From assembly GCA_944350385.1 (NCBI GenBank), contig CALVOV010000006.1, positions 1-64,000 of the forward strand: DNA of 64,000 nt. The letters are read 5' to 3'. The notes under the pieces were generated by a model. That model was not told the origin of the DNA and searched no databases. It saw nothing but the letters and a program-made list of their open reading frames with translations. How positions within the stretch are numbered: the first letter of the stretch is position 1; every line of letters starts with the position of its first letter. The translations under genes were made by a program, and so were the position numbers. Positions 9,267 to 17,326 of this stretch are shown here, piece by piece. The stretch comes from an uncultured Bacilli bacterium. Lineage in GTDB: Bacteria > Bacillota_I > Bacilli_A > RF39 > UBA660.

Positions 9267-11733
9267 ACTTTTTTATTATTTTTAGTATATCAAAAGGAAT
9301 TATTGCGACTATAGCAATTGAAATAGCAAGTAACAATTCTTTTAATGATAATGATGTTGTTCCTACTAGCTCTCTTAAGAATGGTACATATATTAATAAT
9401 AATAAGATTAATACTATGATACAATTTATTAAACAAATTATCTTATCTTTGAAATCAATAATAAAGTTTTTAATCGCTAATTCATCAGATTGTAGAACAT
9501 AAACTACTATAACGTTAGATAAAACTAGAGTTGCAAAAGAAAATGTCGTAGAAAATGTTTGAGTTGCACCAATCTTCAATAAATAGTAATAACTTCCAAA
9601 GAATGCTAAGAAAATAATTGAGCCTTGTAGTATGCTTTTAAAAACAATCGCCTTATTAATGATTGAATCATCAATTTTTCTTGGTTTTTCGTGCATGACA
9701 TTTTTATCTGGTTTTAGGTGCTGGAAGATTATTGATGATGTTGGGTCTATTATTAATTCTAATAAAACTACATGTATTGGTAATAATAAAGCTGGTAGGT
9801 TAAACAGTGGAACAAAAAGAGCAGCAAAAGCAATTGGAATATGGATAACTAATATATAAGCTATCGCTTTTTTAATATTACTATAAATAGTACGACCATT
9901 TTTAATTGCATCAACAATTGTATTAAAATTATCATCCATTAAAATCATATCAGCTGCTTCTTTAGCTACGTTGGTACCCCTCTGTCCCATTGCAACGCCA
10001 ATTTCAGCTTTTTTAAGTGCTGGAGCATCATTCACTCCATCACCTGTCATGGCAACTACATCACCATTTTCTTGAAGAGCTTTTACAATTCGCATTTTAT
10101 GATTTGGATAAACTCTGGCAAAGATATTCGTATCTTTAACCTTTTCTTTTAATTCTTCATCACTCATTTTTTCTAGTTCAATACCTGTTATAACATTCTC
10201 GTTATGTTGAAGTCCTATTTGACTGGCAATTCCTTTTGCTGTTTTGCCGTTATCACCAGTTATCATAATTATTCTAACTCCAGCGTTGTAACATGATTTA
10301 ACAGATTCTTTTACTCCCCATCTTGGTGGATCAACTAAAGCAATTAAGCCAACAAATTCTAATTTGTTTTCCTTTAATTTTTTTGGAATATCTTTGATGT
10401 TATTTTTCTTAGCGACAGCTAAAACACGATAACCTAAATCAGCATATTTCTCTAATTGTTTTAATATTTCTTTTTCTTCCTGTGAGGATATTTTGCATAA
10501 TGGAGCGACACTTTCATAAGCACCTTTAACGCATAATAAATTCTTATCATCAATATTCCAAATTTGCCCCATCATTTTATCTTCATTATTAAATATGTAT
10601 TCATGGACTAAGTCATAGGTATAAATTTTCTTTGTTAGTCCTTTCTTAATTACATAATCTTGAATAGCAATTTCCATTGGATCATATGGATCTTTTGGAC
10701 AAGCAAGTAAAGCTATTTCTAGAAAATCTGCTGTTAAACTATAGGTATCTTCAACAGTCATTTTATTTTGAGTTAATGTACCTGTTTTATCTGTACATAA
10801 TACTGTTACTGCTCCTAGTGTCTCAACAGCTTTCATATTTCTAGTAAGAGTCTTTTTCTTAGCTAGTCCCCAAGCTCCCATTGCTAAGAAAACAGTTAAA
10901 ACAACAGGTATTTCTTCTGGAATTGTTGCCATAGCAACTGTTATTCCAGATAATATTGATTTGATTATACGATCTTGCAATAATAAATCACTATTATGAA
11001 GAAAATTAATAATTATTACTGCAATAAAGAAAGATAAGCTAATTACAGTACAAATAACAACTAATTTATTTATCTGCTTCTCAAGAGGAGTCTTTTCTTT
11101 AGTTATGGAATTTAGAGCTGTACCTATTTTTCCATATTCTGTATTAACACCGACAGCTGTTACTTTAATCATTGCCGATCCATTGGTAACATCTGTTCCT
11201 GAATAACACATATTAAGTTTAAAATGATTACTACTATCGTCTATTAATTTCTTATGTACTACTTCTGATTCTCCAGTTAGGGCTGATTCATTTATACCTA
11301 ATCCTTGACTTTCTAAAATAATACCATCAGCTGATATTTTATCTCCTTCTTCTAATAAAACAAGATCACCTACTACAATATCTTTACTATCAATAATAGA
11401 GATTTTACCATTTCTTATTACTTTAACATTTAGTGATGATAAGATATTTAATTCTTCTAAAGCTTTATCCGTTTTTTGTTCTTGAACAAATTCTATTCCA
11501 CTAATAAATAAAATAAAACAAAGCATAATTATACCATCACTTGCTTCTCCTAAAACAAAATATATACTAGCGGTAATGAACAAAAGTAAAAACATTGGTT
11601 CAGTAAATACATGCAAGATTTTTTGAAGAAAATTTTCTTTCTTCTTTTTTTCTAATTCATTAGAACCATTCTTTTCTCTTGACTCTAATACTTCTTTTTC
11701 TGTTAATCCACTATACTTTTCATTTTTTTTCAT
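9265..11733 (-). CDS. P2-type cation-transporting ATPase
   Basis: 822 residues with a full P-type layout: actuator TGES (153-156), transmembrane motif PEEIP (272-276), phosphorylation site DKTGTLTQ (Asp315), hinge TGDGVND and a six-helix C-terminal region. Lack of CPx and of N-terminal metal domains excludes the P1B heavy-metal type; the layout fits Ca2+/Mn2+-like P2 pumps. The second gene of an operon behind an ArsR repressor with a zinc-type site, 15 bases apart, which suggests that expression answers to a metal ion. Whether the cargo is calcium, manganese or another divalent ion cannot be decided here. The start has AAAGAGG. Confidence 0.92.
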   Translation of the reverse strand: MKKNEKYSGLTEKEVLESREKNGSNELEKKKKENFLQKILHVFTEPMFLLLFITASIYFVLGEASDGIIMLCFILFISGIEFVQEQKTDKALEELNILSSLNVKVIRNGKISIIDSKDIVVGDLVLLEEGDKISADGIILESQGLGINESALTGESEVVHKKLIDDSSNHFKLNMCYSGTDVTNGSAMIKVTAVGVNTEYGKIGTALNSITKEKTPLEKQINKLVVICTVISLSFFIAVIIINFLHNSDLLLQDRIIKSILSGITVAMATIPEEIPVVLTVFLAMGAWGLAKKKTLTRNMKAVETLGAVTVLCTDKTGTLTQNKMTVEDTYSLTADFLEIALLACPKDPYDPMEIAIQDYVIKKGLTKKIYTYDLVHEYIFNNEDKMMGQIWNIDDKNLLCVKGAYESVAPLCKISSQEEKEILKQLEKYADLGYRVLAVAKKNNIKDIPKKLKENKLEFVGLIALVDPPRWGVKESVKSCYNAGVRIIMITGDNGKTAKGIASQIGLQHNENVITGIELEKMSDEELKEKVKDTNIFARVYPNHKMRIVKALQENGDVVAMTGDGVNDAPALKKAEIGVAMGQRGTNVAKEAADMILMDDNFNTIVDAIKNGRTIYSNIKKAIAYILVIHIPIAFAALFVPLFNLPALLLPIHVVLLELIIDPTSSIIFQHLKPDKNVMHEKPRKIDDSIINKAIVFKSILQGSIIFLAFFGSYYYLLKIGATQTFSTTFSFATLVLSNVIVVYVLQSDELAIKNFIIDFKDKIICLINCIIVLILLLLIYVPFLRELVGTTSLSLKELLLAISIAIVAIIPFDILKIIKK

Positions 11734-11748
11734 AATTAACCTCTTTTA

Positions 11749-12051
11749 TTAAAATTTATTTATAATTTCTTCCATATGATTGAAGCCATATTCCAGTATT
11801 ACTATAACATGGTTGTCAGTAACACTATAAAAAACTGATTGACCTTTTTTTTCTTTTTTTACTAAGTCATATAATCTTAGTATTTTTAGTTGATGAGAAA
11901 TAGCTGATTGATTCATTTGCAACTGTTCACAAATTTCACTTACGCATTTTTCTCCATTTAATAATGTATATAAAATATTTAATCTAGTTGTGTCACCCAG
12001 TACTTTATAAAATTCACTTAGTTTAGCAATAACTCTCTTCTTATTTTCCAT
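11749..12051 (-). CDS. ArsR/SmtB family metal-sensing repressor with alpha-5 zinc site
   Basis: 100 residues with the winged-helix fold: LGDTTRLNILYTLL, then CVSEICEQLQMNQSAISHQLKILR as the recognition region, then KGQSVFYSV as the wing. The last helix has D-x-H-(10 residues)-H-x-x-E, exactly the alpha-5 site of SmtB and CzrA zinc sensors. The alpha-3 box ELCVC of arsenic/lead sensors is replaced by KCVSEICEQ. It should repress its own operon and release on metal binding. It is followed at once by a P2-type ATPase. The start has AGAAGG. Confidence 0.93.
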   Translation of the reverse strand: MENKKRVIAKLSEFYKVLGDTTRLNILYTLLNGEKCVSEICEQLQMNQSAISHQLKILRLYDLVKKEKKGQSVFYSVTDNHVIVILEYGFNHMEEIINKF

Positions 12052-12070
12052 TTTAACCTTCTATTCTATT

Positions 12071-12122
12071 ATATTAATATTTGTTCATATATTCATTATA
12101 TGTTTTTTTTATTCATTGTCAA
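12071..12122 (-). promoter_or_regulatory. Promoter and likely ArsR operator of the arsR-ATPase operon
   Basis: On the minus strand: TTGACA (12117-12122), 16-base spacer, TATAAT (12095-12100). Just downstream, 12071-12090 reads ATATGAACAAATATTAATAT: the left half ATATGAACA equals the SmtB/CzrA half-site, the right half is degenerate. Placed over the transcription start, binding there would block the polymerase. Confidence 0.75.
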
Positions 12123-12191
12123 TAAATAATCATTCATAATATTTTATTTTTTTTATTAAAAATATTGACAAAAAAAAAGAAAATTTTTTTC

Positions 12192-12692
12192 TTAATTTTT
12201 ATTAATTGATAAAGTGATTTGTACGTCTCCAATACCTAGTATGTATCTTAATTCTTCAGAAGTTACATTATCTATTTTACCTAATCTAGTATAGTTCCAA
12301 CTATTAGATGCATAATGAATAGTTAATTGATCTCCTTGATAGAGAATTAAGTCTCCTGCTGTTGTTGTAATATATTCATCTTCTGTTGGAAGGAAAAAGC
12401 CTATGGAACCTACTTTTTCAAAGTTACCATATTCTTTCATTTCAATTGTTATATCATTTTTTAAAAGTTTTTTTATCAAATCATCAGTTGCTGAATTGTT
12501 AACTAATGTTACTGGCAAAACATTATCATTTACTTTTAAATATATTTTCATATTATCACTACTTTCTATGTTAATTTGTTCGTTATTTTCTTGTTTAATA
12601 TTTGTTTTTGCATTTTGAATATTAAAATAAGTTATGAGTAAAATGGAAATGATTAATAATATTATAATTAAAATAATTAATCTTTTTTTCAT
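12192..12692 (-). CDS. Membrane-anchored cyclophilin-like fold protein
   Basis: 166 residues: an N-terminal transmembrane helix (about 5-24), a charged linker and a domain containing MKEYGNFEKVGSIGFFLP, then TTAGDLILYQGDQLTIHYASNSWNYTRLG in successive strands. This is the pattern of the cyclophilin-like domain family (PF18050 type), often a lipoprotein or secreted in Bacillota; biochemical role unknown. The start has AGAGG. A short AT-only hairpin with T-run just past the stop (12168-12190) may terminate it. Confidence 0.8.
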   Translation of the reverse strand: MKKRLIILIIILLIISILLITYFNIQNAKTNIKQENNEQINIESSDNMKIYLKVNDNVLPVTLVNNSATDDLIKKLLKNDITIEMKEYGNFEKVGSIGFFLPTEDEYITTTAGDLILYQGDQLTIHYASNSWNYTRLGKIDNVTSEELRYILGIGDVQITLSINKN

Positions 12693-12797
12693 AATGTACC
12701 TCTTTTCTATAATTTTTTTGATTATTTTATTTTTATATTGTTTTAGTGAATGTTTGTATAAATCAAAATAATAGGCTCTGTGATATTCTTAGTAAAA

Positions 12798-13862
12798 TTA
12801 GATAATTTTAAAATTGAAACTTTTTTGATAATTCTCACGATGATAATATTCAACTTCCAATGTTGTTTTATTATAAATAATACTCCACTCAGTTACTGTT
12901 CCATCATTGTAATTATGTTTACTAACACTATTTAAAGCATCTTTTAATTCATTACTTGATAATCTATCATTCTTTTCTAAGGTATCTTTTAATATTTGAT
13001 AACGATTTTTAGATTGAGAAGTTCCTATACCATATTTTTCTCCTTCTGCTAAATAAAAATTAGTTACTACATTATCTTCTATTACCTGCATTTCATTATT
13101 AACATATTCTACTACTACCGACTTTCCAGTATTATCAGATAATACAAAGTGAACCATTAAATTCATTGATGAATGTACATCATATTTTTTTAATAATTCA
13201 ATGGCTTCATCTACTGTCGCTGCTTTATTTAGTAATAATCTAACAACGGTTGTTGTTGTTAAATCTGGTTTGTCTGTTTCTTGATTAATTATGTCTTCAT
13301 CTTCTATCATGTTTACAGCTACAGCTAAACCTTTTTCATTCATTCCATCTAATGGAGCATATAAGGCCATTTGAATTTTTAGCTCATCAGGAAGGCTTTT
13401 GATAATATCGCTAAAACTAGCAATAAAGTCTAAATTGGCAGTTGAAATTGAAGAATAGCCAATATCAGGCTTAGATAAAATTATTAAAGCTTCACTATTC
13501 ATCCAATCAAAATTTCTACCAAAAAGATAATTGTCATTATCATCTTGAGTTGAAATAGTACTACAACCAAAAGCTTTAATTGCTCCTCCTAATGGAGCGT
13601 TTTGATATAAAATATTTTGATATATAAATTCTGTTAATTTATAATCTGAAATGGCTCCTCCATTTTCTAAAAACTCTTCAAACAAATAATCACCTTCAAA
13701 TTTTGCTACTGAAAGACCACTCTCTAATCTTTCAATACTATTATTTGCTGGATTAATTTCTAATGATCCTTTACGATTTCTTTCTTTAAAATAATCAAAG
13801 GAGAAGGTACTTATAACGATTATAATTAATATTACAATAATTATTATTCTTTTTTTATTCAT
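12798..13862 (-). CDS. Membrane-anchored Ntn-type linear amide C-N hydrolase (choloylglycine hydrolase family relative)
   Basis: About 354 residues: a transmembrane anchor (about 4-22), then a domain starting at GCSTISTQDDNDNYLFGRNFDW. The Cys after Gly, the following Ser-Thr and the FGRNFDW block match the acyl-CoA:6-APA / penicillin V acylase / bile salt hydrolase superfamily, where that Cys becomes the N-terminal nucleophile. Here about 100 residues precede it, so processing or an outer-face location must be assumed. Later blocks (PLDGMNEKGLAVAVN, ATTVDEAIELL) also fit. Start at ATG 13862 with AGAGGTG; an upstream GTG has no site. Confidence 0.82.
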   Translation of the reverse strand: MNKKRIIIIVILIIIVISTFSFDYFKERNRKGSLEINPANNSIERLESGLSVAKFEGDYLFEEFLENGGAISDYKLTEFIYQNILYQNAPLGGAIKAFGCSTISTQDDNDNYLFGRNFDWMNSEALIILSKPDIGYSSISTANLDFIASFSDIIKSLPDELKIQMALYAPLDGMNEKGLAVAVNMIEDEDIINQETDKPDLTTTTVVRLLLNKAATVDEAIELLKKYDVHSSMNLMVHFVLSDNTGKSVVVEYVNNEMQVIEDNVVTNFYLAEGEKYGIGTSQSKNRYQILKDTLEKNDRLSSNELKDALNSVSKHNYNDGTVTEWSIIYNKTTLEVEYYHRENYQKSFNFKII

Positions 13863-13881
13863 CACGAACACCTCTAATATA

Positions 13882-13910
13882 ATTTTACTTGATTAGTCTT
13901 TTATTTTCAA
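13882..13910 (-). promoter_or_regulatory. Promoter of the Ntn-hydrolase gene
   Basis: Minus strand: TTGAAA (13905-13910), 17-base spacer, TAAAAT (13882-13887), about 20 bases before the start codon. Near consensus. Confidence 0.6.
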
Positions 13911-13929
13911 ATTATTATCGTATAAATTA

Positions 13930-13963
13930 AAAAAGTTATTTTAATCACTTAAAATAACTTTTT
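13930..13963 (-). terminator. Strong rho-independent terminator, 3' of the alpha/beta hydrolase gene
   Basis: A 15-bp perfect stem (13930-13944 with 13949-13963) around a four-base loop, with T-runs on both sides, so it may stop transcription from either direction. Confidence 0.8.
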
Positions 13964-13972
13964 ATAATACAT

Positions 13973-14956
13973 TTATTTTAAATTTTTATTAAAAAAGTCT
14001 TCGATCTTGTCAAATGGAATTACATCTAAATTATCGTATAGATCAGTATGAACAGCATTTGGAATAAGCATTAATTCTTTATTATCAGTATACTTACTAT
14101 TTTTTATCATATTTTGATAAGCATCTTTTCCCATATAGCAAGAGTGAGCTTTTTCACCATGTATAATTAAAACTGCACTTCTTATTTCATTAGAATAGTT
14201 AAGTATTGGCTGATTAATAAATGACATACAGCCTATTTTATTCCAACCACTATTAGAATTTAGGCTTCTTTTGTGATAAGCTCTGCCTTTATAATACTCA
14301 GAATAATCTTTAACAAAGAATGGTGATTCTTCAGGAACTGGTAATTCTAAGCATCCACCGGCTTTTTCATATACATTATTTAAATAATCCTTAGTTCTTT
14401 GATTGTTTAATGCCTCTTTTGTCTTATATCTTGCCTCTTCGCTATCATTTTCATCAAAATAACCTTTGGCATTTATTCTAGACATATCATACATTGTTGA
14501 TACGACGGTTGCTTTAATTCTAGTATCTAGAGCTGCAGTATTTAGAGCTAAACCACCCCAACCACAAATTCCAATGATACCAATTTTTTCTATATCTACA
14601 TTTTCTTGTGTTGATAAAAAGTCAATAGAAGCTTGAAAATCTTCGGTATTGATATCGGGACTAGCCATATCTCTAATAACTCCGCCGCTTTCTCCAGTAA
14701 ATGATGGATCAAAAGCAATTGTTAGGAAACCTCTTTCAGCCATTTTTTGAGCATATAGTCCACTACATTGCTCTTTAACTGCTCCAAATGGTCCGCATAC
14801 AGAAAGTGCTCTCAATTTTCCTGTATAATTTTTTGGTTCATACAAATCAGCAACTAAAGTTATTCCGTAACGATTATGAAATGTTACTTTTCTGTGATTT
14901 ACTTTATCACTTTTAGGAAATGTCTTATCCCATTCTTCAACTAATTTTTCTTGCAT
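13973..14956 (-). CDS. Alpha/beta hydrolase, YcjY/dienelactone-hydrolase-like
   Basis: 327 residues. The nucleophile elbow reads GIIGICGWGGLALNTAAL, where Cys stands in place of the usual Ser, as in a known Bacillota subfamily. A Gly-rich oxyanion region precedes it (AFDPSFTGESGG), and the His near the C terminus lies in PNAVHTDLYD. It is a cytoplasmic hydrolase (no signal peptide) of unknown substrate. The start has AAAGGATG. A loose promoter (TTGCTA, 17, TAAGAT) may lie at about 14994-15022. Confidence 0.8.
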   Translation of the reverse strand: MQEKLVEEWDKTFPKSDKVNHRKVTFHNRYGITLVADLYEPKNYTGKLRALSVCGPFGAVKEQCSGLYAQKMAERGFLTIAFDPSFTGESGGVIRDMASPDINTEDFQASIDFLSTQENVDIEKIGIIGICGWGGLALNTAALDTRIKATVVSTMYDMSRINAKGYFDENDSEEARYKTKEALNNQRTKDYLNNVYEKAGGCLELPVPEESPFFVKDYSEYYKGRAYHKRSLNSNSGWNKIGCMSFINQPILNYSNEIRSAVLIIHGEKAHSCYMGKDAYQNMIKNSKYTDNKELMLIPNAVHTDLYDNLDVIPFDKIEDFFNKNLK

Positions 14957-15027
14957 TTTATCATCCTTTCTTCTACTAACTACATTACTATCTTATAAAA
15001 TTAATATTAAAATAGCAAGCATTTCTA

Positions 15028-15921
15028 TTAGTGATGATGGTGATGTTGTTCTTGAGAAACACTTGGTTTTATATTACATTCTTTTTTATCACAAGCATCT
15101 TTTTTATCTTCTATTTCTATAGTACTATGAACGATTCCTAACTCTTCCATCTCTTCTCTAATTTCTTTTTTTAATTCACTAATATTTTTACTATCAGTTA
15201 CAACATGCATTGTTGAATAATTAGTATTTCCGTCTATGCTCCATACATGAATATGATGAACATCTAAAACACCTTTTGCTTCTCCTATATGACGCTTTAT
15301 TTCATCTATAGAAATATTATTAGGAATTTTTTCTAAAAATAAATCCAAAATATCTTTTAAATTTTTGAATGAATTTATTAATATGAAACTTGCTACTCCA
15401 ATTGACATTATTGAATCAATTAAACTAATATCTGTAAATTTCATTAGGATAGCTCCTATTAAAACAACTATCCAACCTAAAACATCTTCTAACATATGTA
15501 GATTTACAGCTTTTTGATTTATAGAATCTCCTTCTCTTGTTGAATAAGCTGCTAAGAAGTTAATAATTACTCCTAATATTGCAAAAATAATCATACCATT
15601 GTAATTTATTTCAACAGGTGAAAATACTCTTTTAATACCACCTATTATTACAAAAATAGATCCTAGTGTTAAAATAATTGTAGTTATTAAGGCTCCTAAT
15701 ATTGAATATCTAACATAACCATAGGTATAAATTTCATCTGGTTTTCTTTTGCTAATTTTTTCTAGAATGTAAGATATTCCAATACTTAAAGCATCTCCAA
15801 AGTCATGGATAGCATCAGACATAATAGAAATGCTATTTGTGAAAAATCCGCCAATTAACTCTATAATAGAAAAAGCTAAATTTAAAATAAACGCTACTAA
15901 AATATTTTTTTCTGTTTTCAT
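15028..15921 (-). CDS. Cation diffusion facilitator, zinc-type
   Basis: 297 residues with the CDF layout: six transmembrane helices, then a cytoplasmic ferredoxin-like domain with HIHVWSIDGN. The transport-site pairs are HDFGD in helix 2 and HMLED in helix 5, an H-D-H-D arrangement as in CzcD/ZitB zinc/cadmium exporters rather than the all-Asp manganese type. The C terminus ends with five His residues and a Cys pair (CDKKEC), likely extra metal ligands. It follows a csoR-type repressor by 9 bases. The start has AAGGGG. Confidence 0.92.
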   Translation of the reverse strand: MKTEKNILVAFILNLAFSIIELIGGFFTNSISIMSDAIHDFGDALSIGISYILEKISKRKPDEIYTYGYVRYSILGALITTIILTLGSIFVIIGGIKRVFSPVEINYNGMIIFAILGVIINFLAAYSTREGDSINQKAVNLHMLEDVLGWIVVLIGAILMKFTDISLIDSIMSIGVASFILINSFKNLKDILDLFLEKIPNNISIDEIKRHIGEAKGVLDVHHIHVWSIDGNTNYSTMHVVTDSKNISELKKEIREEMEELGIVHSTIEIEDKKDACDKKECNIKPSVSQEQHHHHH

Positions 15922-15930
15922 AAATTCCCC

Positions 15931-16224
15931 TTATTGATTAAATTTTTTGAATAAACCAATTAATTCATTAATAGTTTCTGTATTTTTATCTTTCAACTCT
16001 TTAGTAACACATTTTTGTAAGTGACTTTCTAATATAAAATTAGACAAGCTCTTTACTGATTTTTCAACGGCTACAGTTTGAATTAATATATCATTACATT
16101 CAAAATCATTATTAATCATTTTTTCGATTCCAGATATTTGACCTTTAATACGATTGATTCTATTAGTGATTAACTTTTTTTCTTCTTCTGTTCTAATTGT
16201 TTGTTTATTTTTTTCTTTTTTCAT
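15931..16224 (-). CDS. CsoR/FrmR family metal-sensing repressor
   Basis: 97 residues, all helical, with NRINRIKGQISGIEKMI near the N terminus. The metal-site residues are Cys in NDFECND, His and Cys in ESHLQKC (H-x3-C), the C-H-C set of copper-type CsoR proteins; the FrmR/RcnR extra His set is missing. It is read with a CDF exporter of zinc type, an odd match discussed below. The start is the ATG at 16224 preceded by GGTGATAAA; the open frame runs on to 16269, but that part is operator and promoter. Confidence 0.9.
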   Translation of the reverse strand: MKKEKNKQTIRTEEEKKLITNRINRIKGQISGIEKMINNDFECNDILIQTVAVEKSVKSLSNFILESHLQKCVTKELKDKNTETINELIGLFKKFNQ

Positions 16225-16239
16225 TTTATCACCATGTCC

Positions 16240-16269
16240 ATTATATACCCTGCTGGGTATATTAAGCAA
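16240..16269 (-). promoter_or_regulatory. csoR-CDF promoter with embedded CsoR-type operator
   Basis: Minus strand: TTGCTT (16264-16269), 18-base spacer, TATAAT (16240-16245). A perfect inverted repeat of two 8-base arms around four bases (16243-16262: ATATACCC, AGCA, GGGTATAT) fills the spacer and touches the -10. A/T-rich ends with a CCC/GGG core match operators of CsoR-family repressors. Confidence 0.85.
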
Positions 16270-16420
16270 GATAAAAAAATCATTTTTTCAAATGACTTTT
16301 AATTATTTTTTTTAATTTTAAATTATCTGGAAAAAGTTTCTACTCTTCCAGCTACTTTGTAATAGTCATGATTTTTATTATCCATACTTATATTATAGTA
16401 TATTTAAATATATTTAAAAT

Positions 16421-16448
16421 AAAAAAAGAAGTTCGAATCGAACTTCTT
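16421..16448 (-). terminator. Terminator of the SDR gene
   Basis: Perfect 10-bp stem (16426-16435 with 16439-16448), three-base loop and a run of seven T on the minus strand. Confidence 0.85.
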
Positions 16449-16451
16449 ATA

Positions 16452-17222
16452 TTACATTGCTGAGTATCCACCATCTATATATAATTGTGCACCAGTTACG
16501 AATTTAGCTTCATCACTAGCCAAATATAAGCAACCATATGCAACATCAATTGGTTCTCCAGCATGACCAATTGGATGTTTCTCACTCATTAATTTTTCAT
16601 ATGCTGGTAAACCACCTTCCATTCTAGAACCTAATTCTTTAACAAGTGGTGTCATTATTGTCCCAGGATGAATTGAATTTACTCTAATATTGTTTTTAGC
16701 ATAGCTGATAGCATCTTGTCTAGTCATAGCAAATACTGCACCTTTTGCTGCATGATATGGTGTTAATTCATGAGCTCCTAAAGTTCCATAAATACTTGAT
16801 AAATTTACAATACTACCTTTTTGATTCTTTAACATATAAGGAACTACGTATTTAGTACAATAGAAAACACCTTTAACATCTACATTAAATACTTGATCCC
16901 ATTCAGCAACTGTTAATTCATGAGTCTTTTTATCTACTCCTGTAATTCCAGCATTATTAATTAAGATATCAATTTTTCCAAATGTTGCTGCAACTTCATC
17001 TACTGCTTGTCTTACATTTTCTTCATTTGAAACATCAACTTTCCAAAACTTTGCTACCCCACCATTAGCGATAATATCGTTAACTGTTTGCATGCCGTTT
17101 TGTTCGTTAACTTCAAATACTGCTACTGCACATCCTTCTTTTGCAAAAAGGATACTTGTTTCTCTACCCATTCCTGCTCCAGCTCCAGTTACAATAGCTA
17201 CTTTATTTTTTAATCTGTCCAT
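16452..17222 (-). CDS. Short-chain dehydrogenase/reductase (classical SDR)
   Basis: 256 residues, the usual length. The NAD(P) site is TGAGAGMGRE, the structural motif is NNAGITG, the catalytic Ser is in VNLSSIYG and the Tyr/Lys pair in YHAAK, and the C-terminal end is GAQLYIDGGYSAM. The acidic residue after the second strand (VFEVNE) suggests NAD rather than NADP. Substrate may be a sterol, sugar or secondary alcohol; cannot be told. Its promoter carries a dyad (see 17259-17287), so a repressor probably controls it. The start has AGGAG. Confidence 0.92.
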   Translation of the reverse strand: MDRLKNKVAIVTGAGAGMGRETSILFAKEGCAVAVFEVNEQNGMQTVNDIIANGGVAKFWKVDVSNEENVRQAVDEVAATFGKIDILINNAGITGVDKKTHELTVAEWDQVFNVDVKGVFYCTKYVVPYMLKNQKGSIVNLSSIYGTLGAHELTPYHAAKGAVFAMTRQDAISYAKNNIRVNSIHPGTIMTPLVKELGSRMEGGLPAYEKLMSEKHPIGHAGEPIDVAYGCLYLASDEAKFVTGAQLYIDGGYSAM

Positions 17223-17258
17223 ATTTATATCTCCTATTCTATTATTTATTACAATTAT

Positions 17259-17287
17259 ACTATAGCACAGACTGAGCTAGTTGTCTA
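17259..17287 (-). promoter_or_regulatory. SDR promoter with a 15-bp dyad in the spacer
   Basis: Minus strand: TAGACA (17282-17287), 17-base spacer, TATAGT (17259-17264), with a second possible -10 (TATAAT, 17254-17259). At 17264-17278 the spacer holds AGCTCAGTCTGTGCT, two 7-base arms around one base with a single mismatched pair. This looks like an operator for an unidentified repressor. Confidence 0.6.
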
Positions 17288-17326
17288 TTTTTTGTGTAAA
17301 GAGATAGTAAACAAAATAATTACTTT

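Noticed and set aside
12798-13862. Bile salt hydrolase, with the SDR at 16.4 kb as a hydroxysteroid dehydrogenase
   Set aside because: The enzyme is anchored with a long segment before the nucleophile Cys, unlike bile salt hydrolases, and SDR sequence alone does not give substrate.
16323-16385. 20-codon minus-strand ORF (MDNKNHDYYKVAGRVETFSR) seven bases after a TATAAT
   Set aside because: No ribosome binding site, no -35 box and no recognisable motif; a leaderless peptide cannot be excluded but is not supported.
16431-16443. GTTCGAATCGAAC looks like a tRNA T-loop
   Set aside because: It is the core of the 10-bp terminator stem of the SDR gene, and no acceptor, D or anticodon arms are near.
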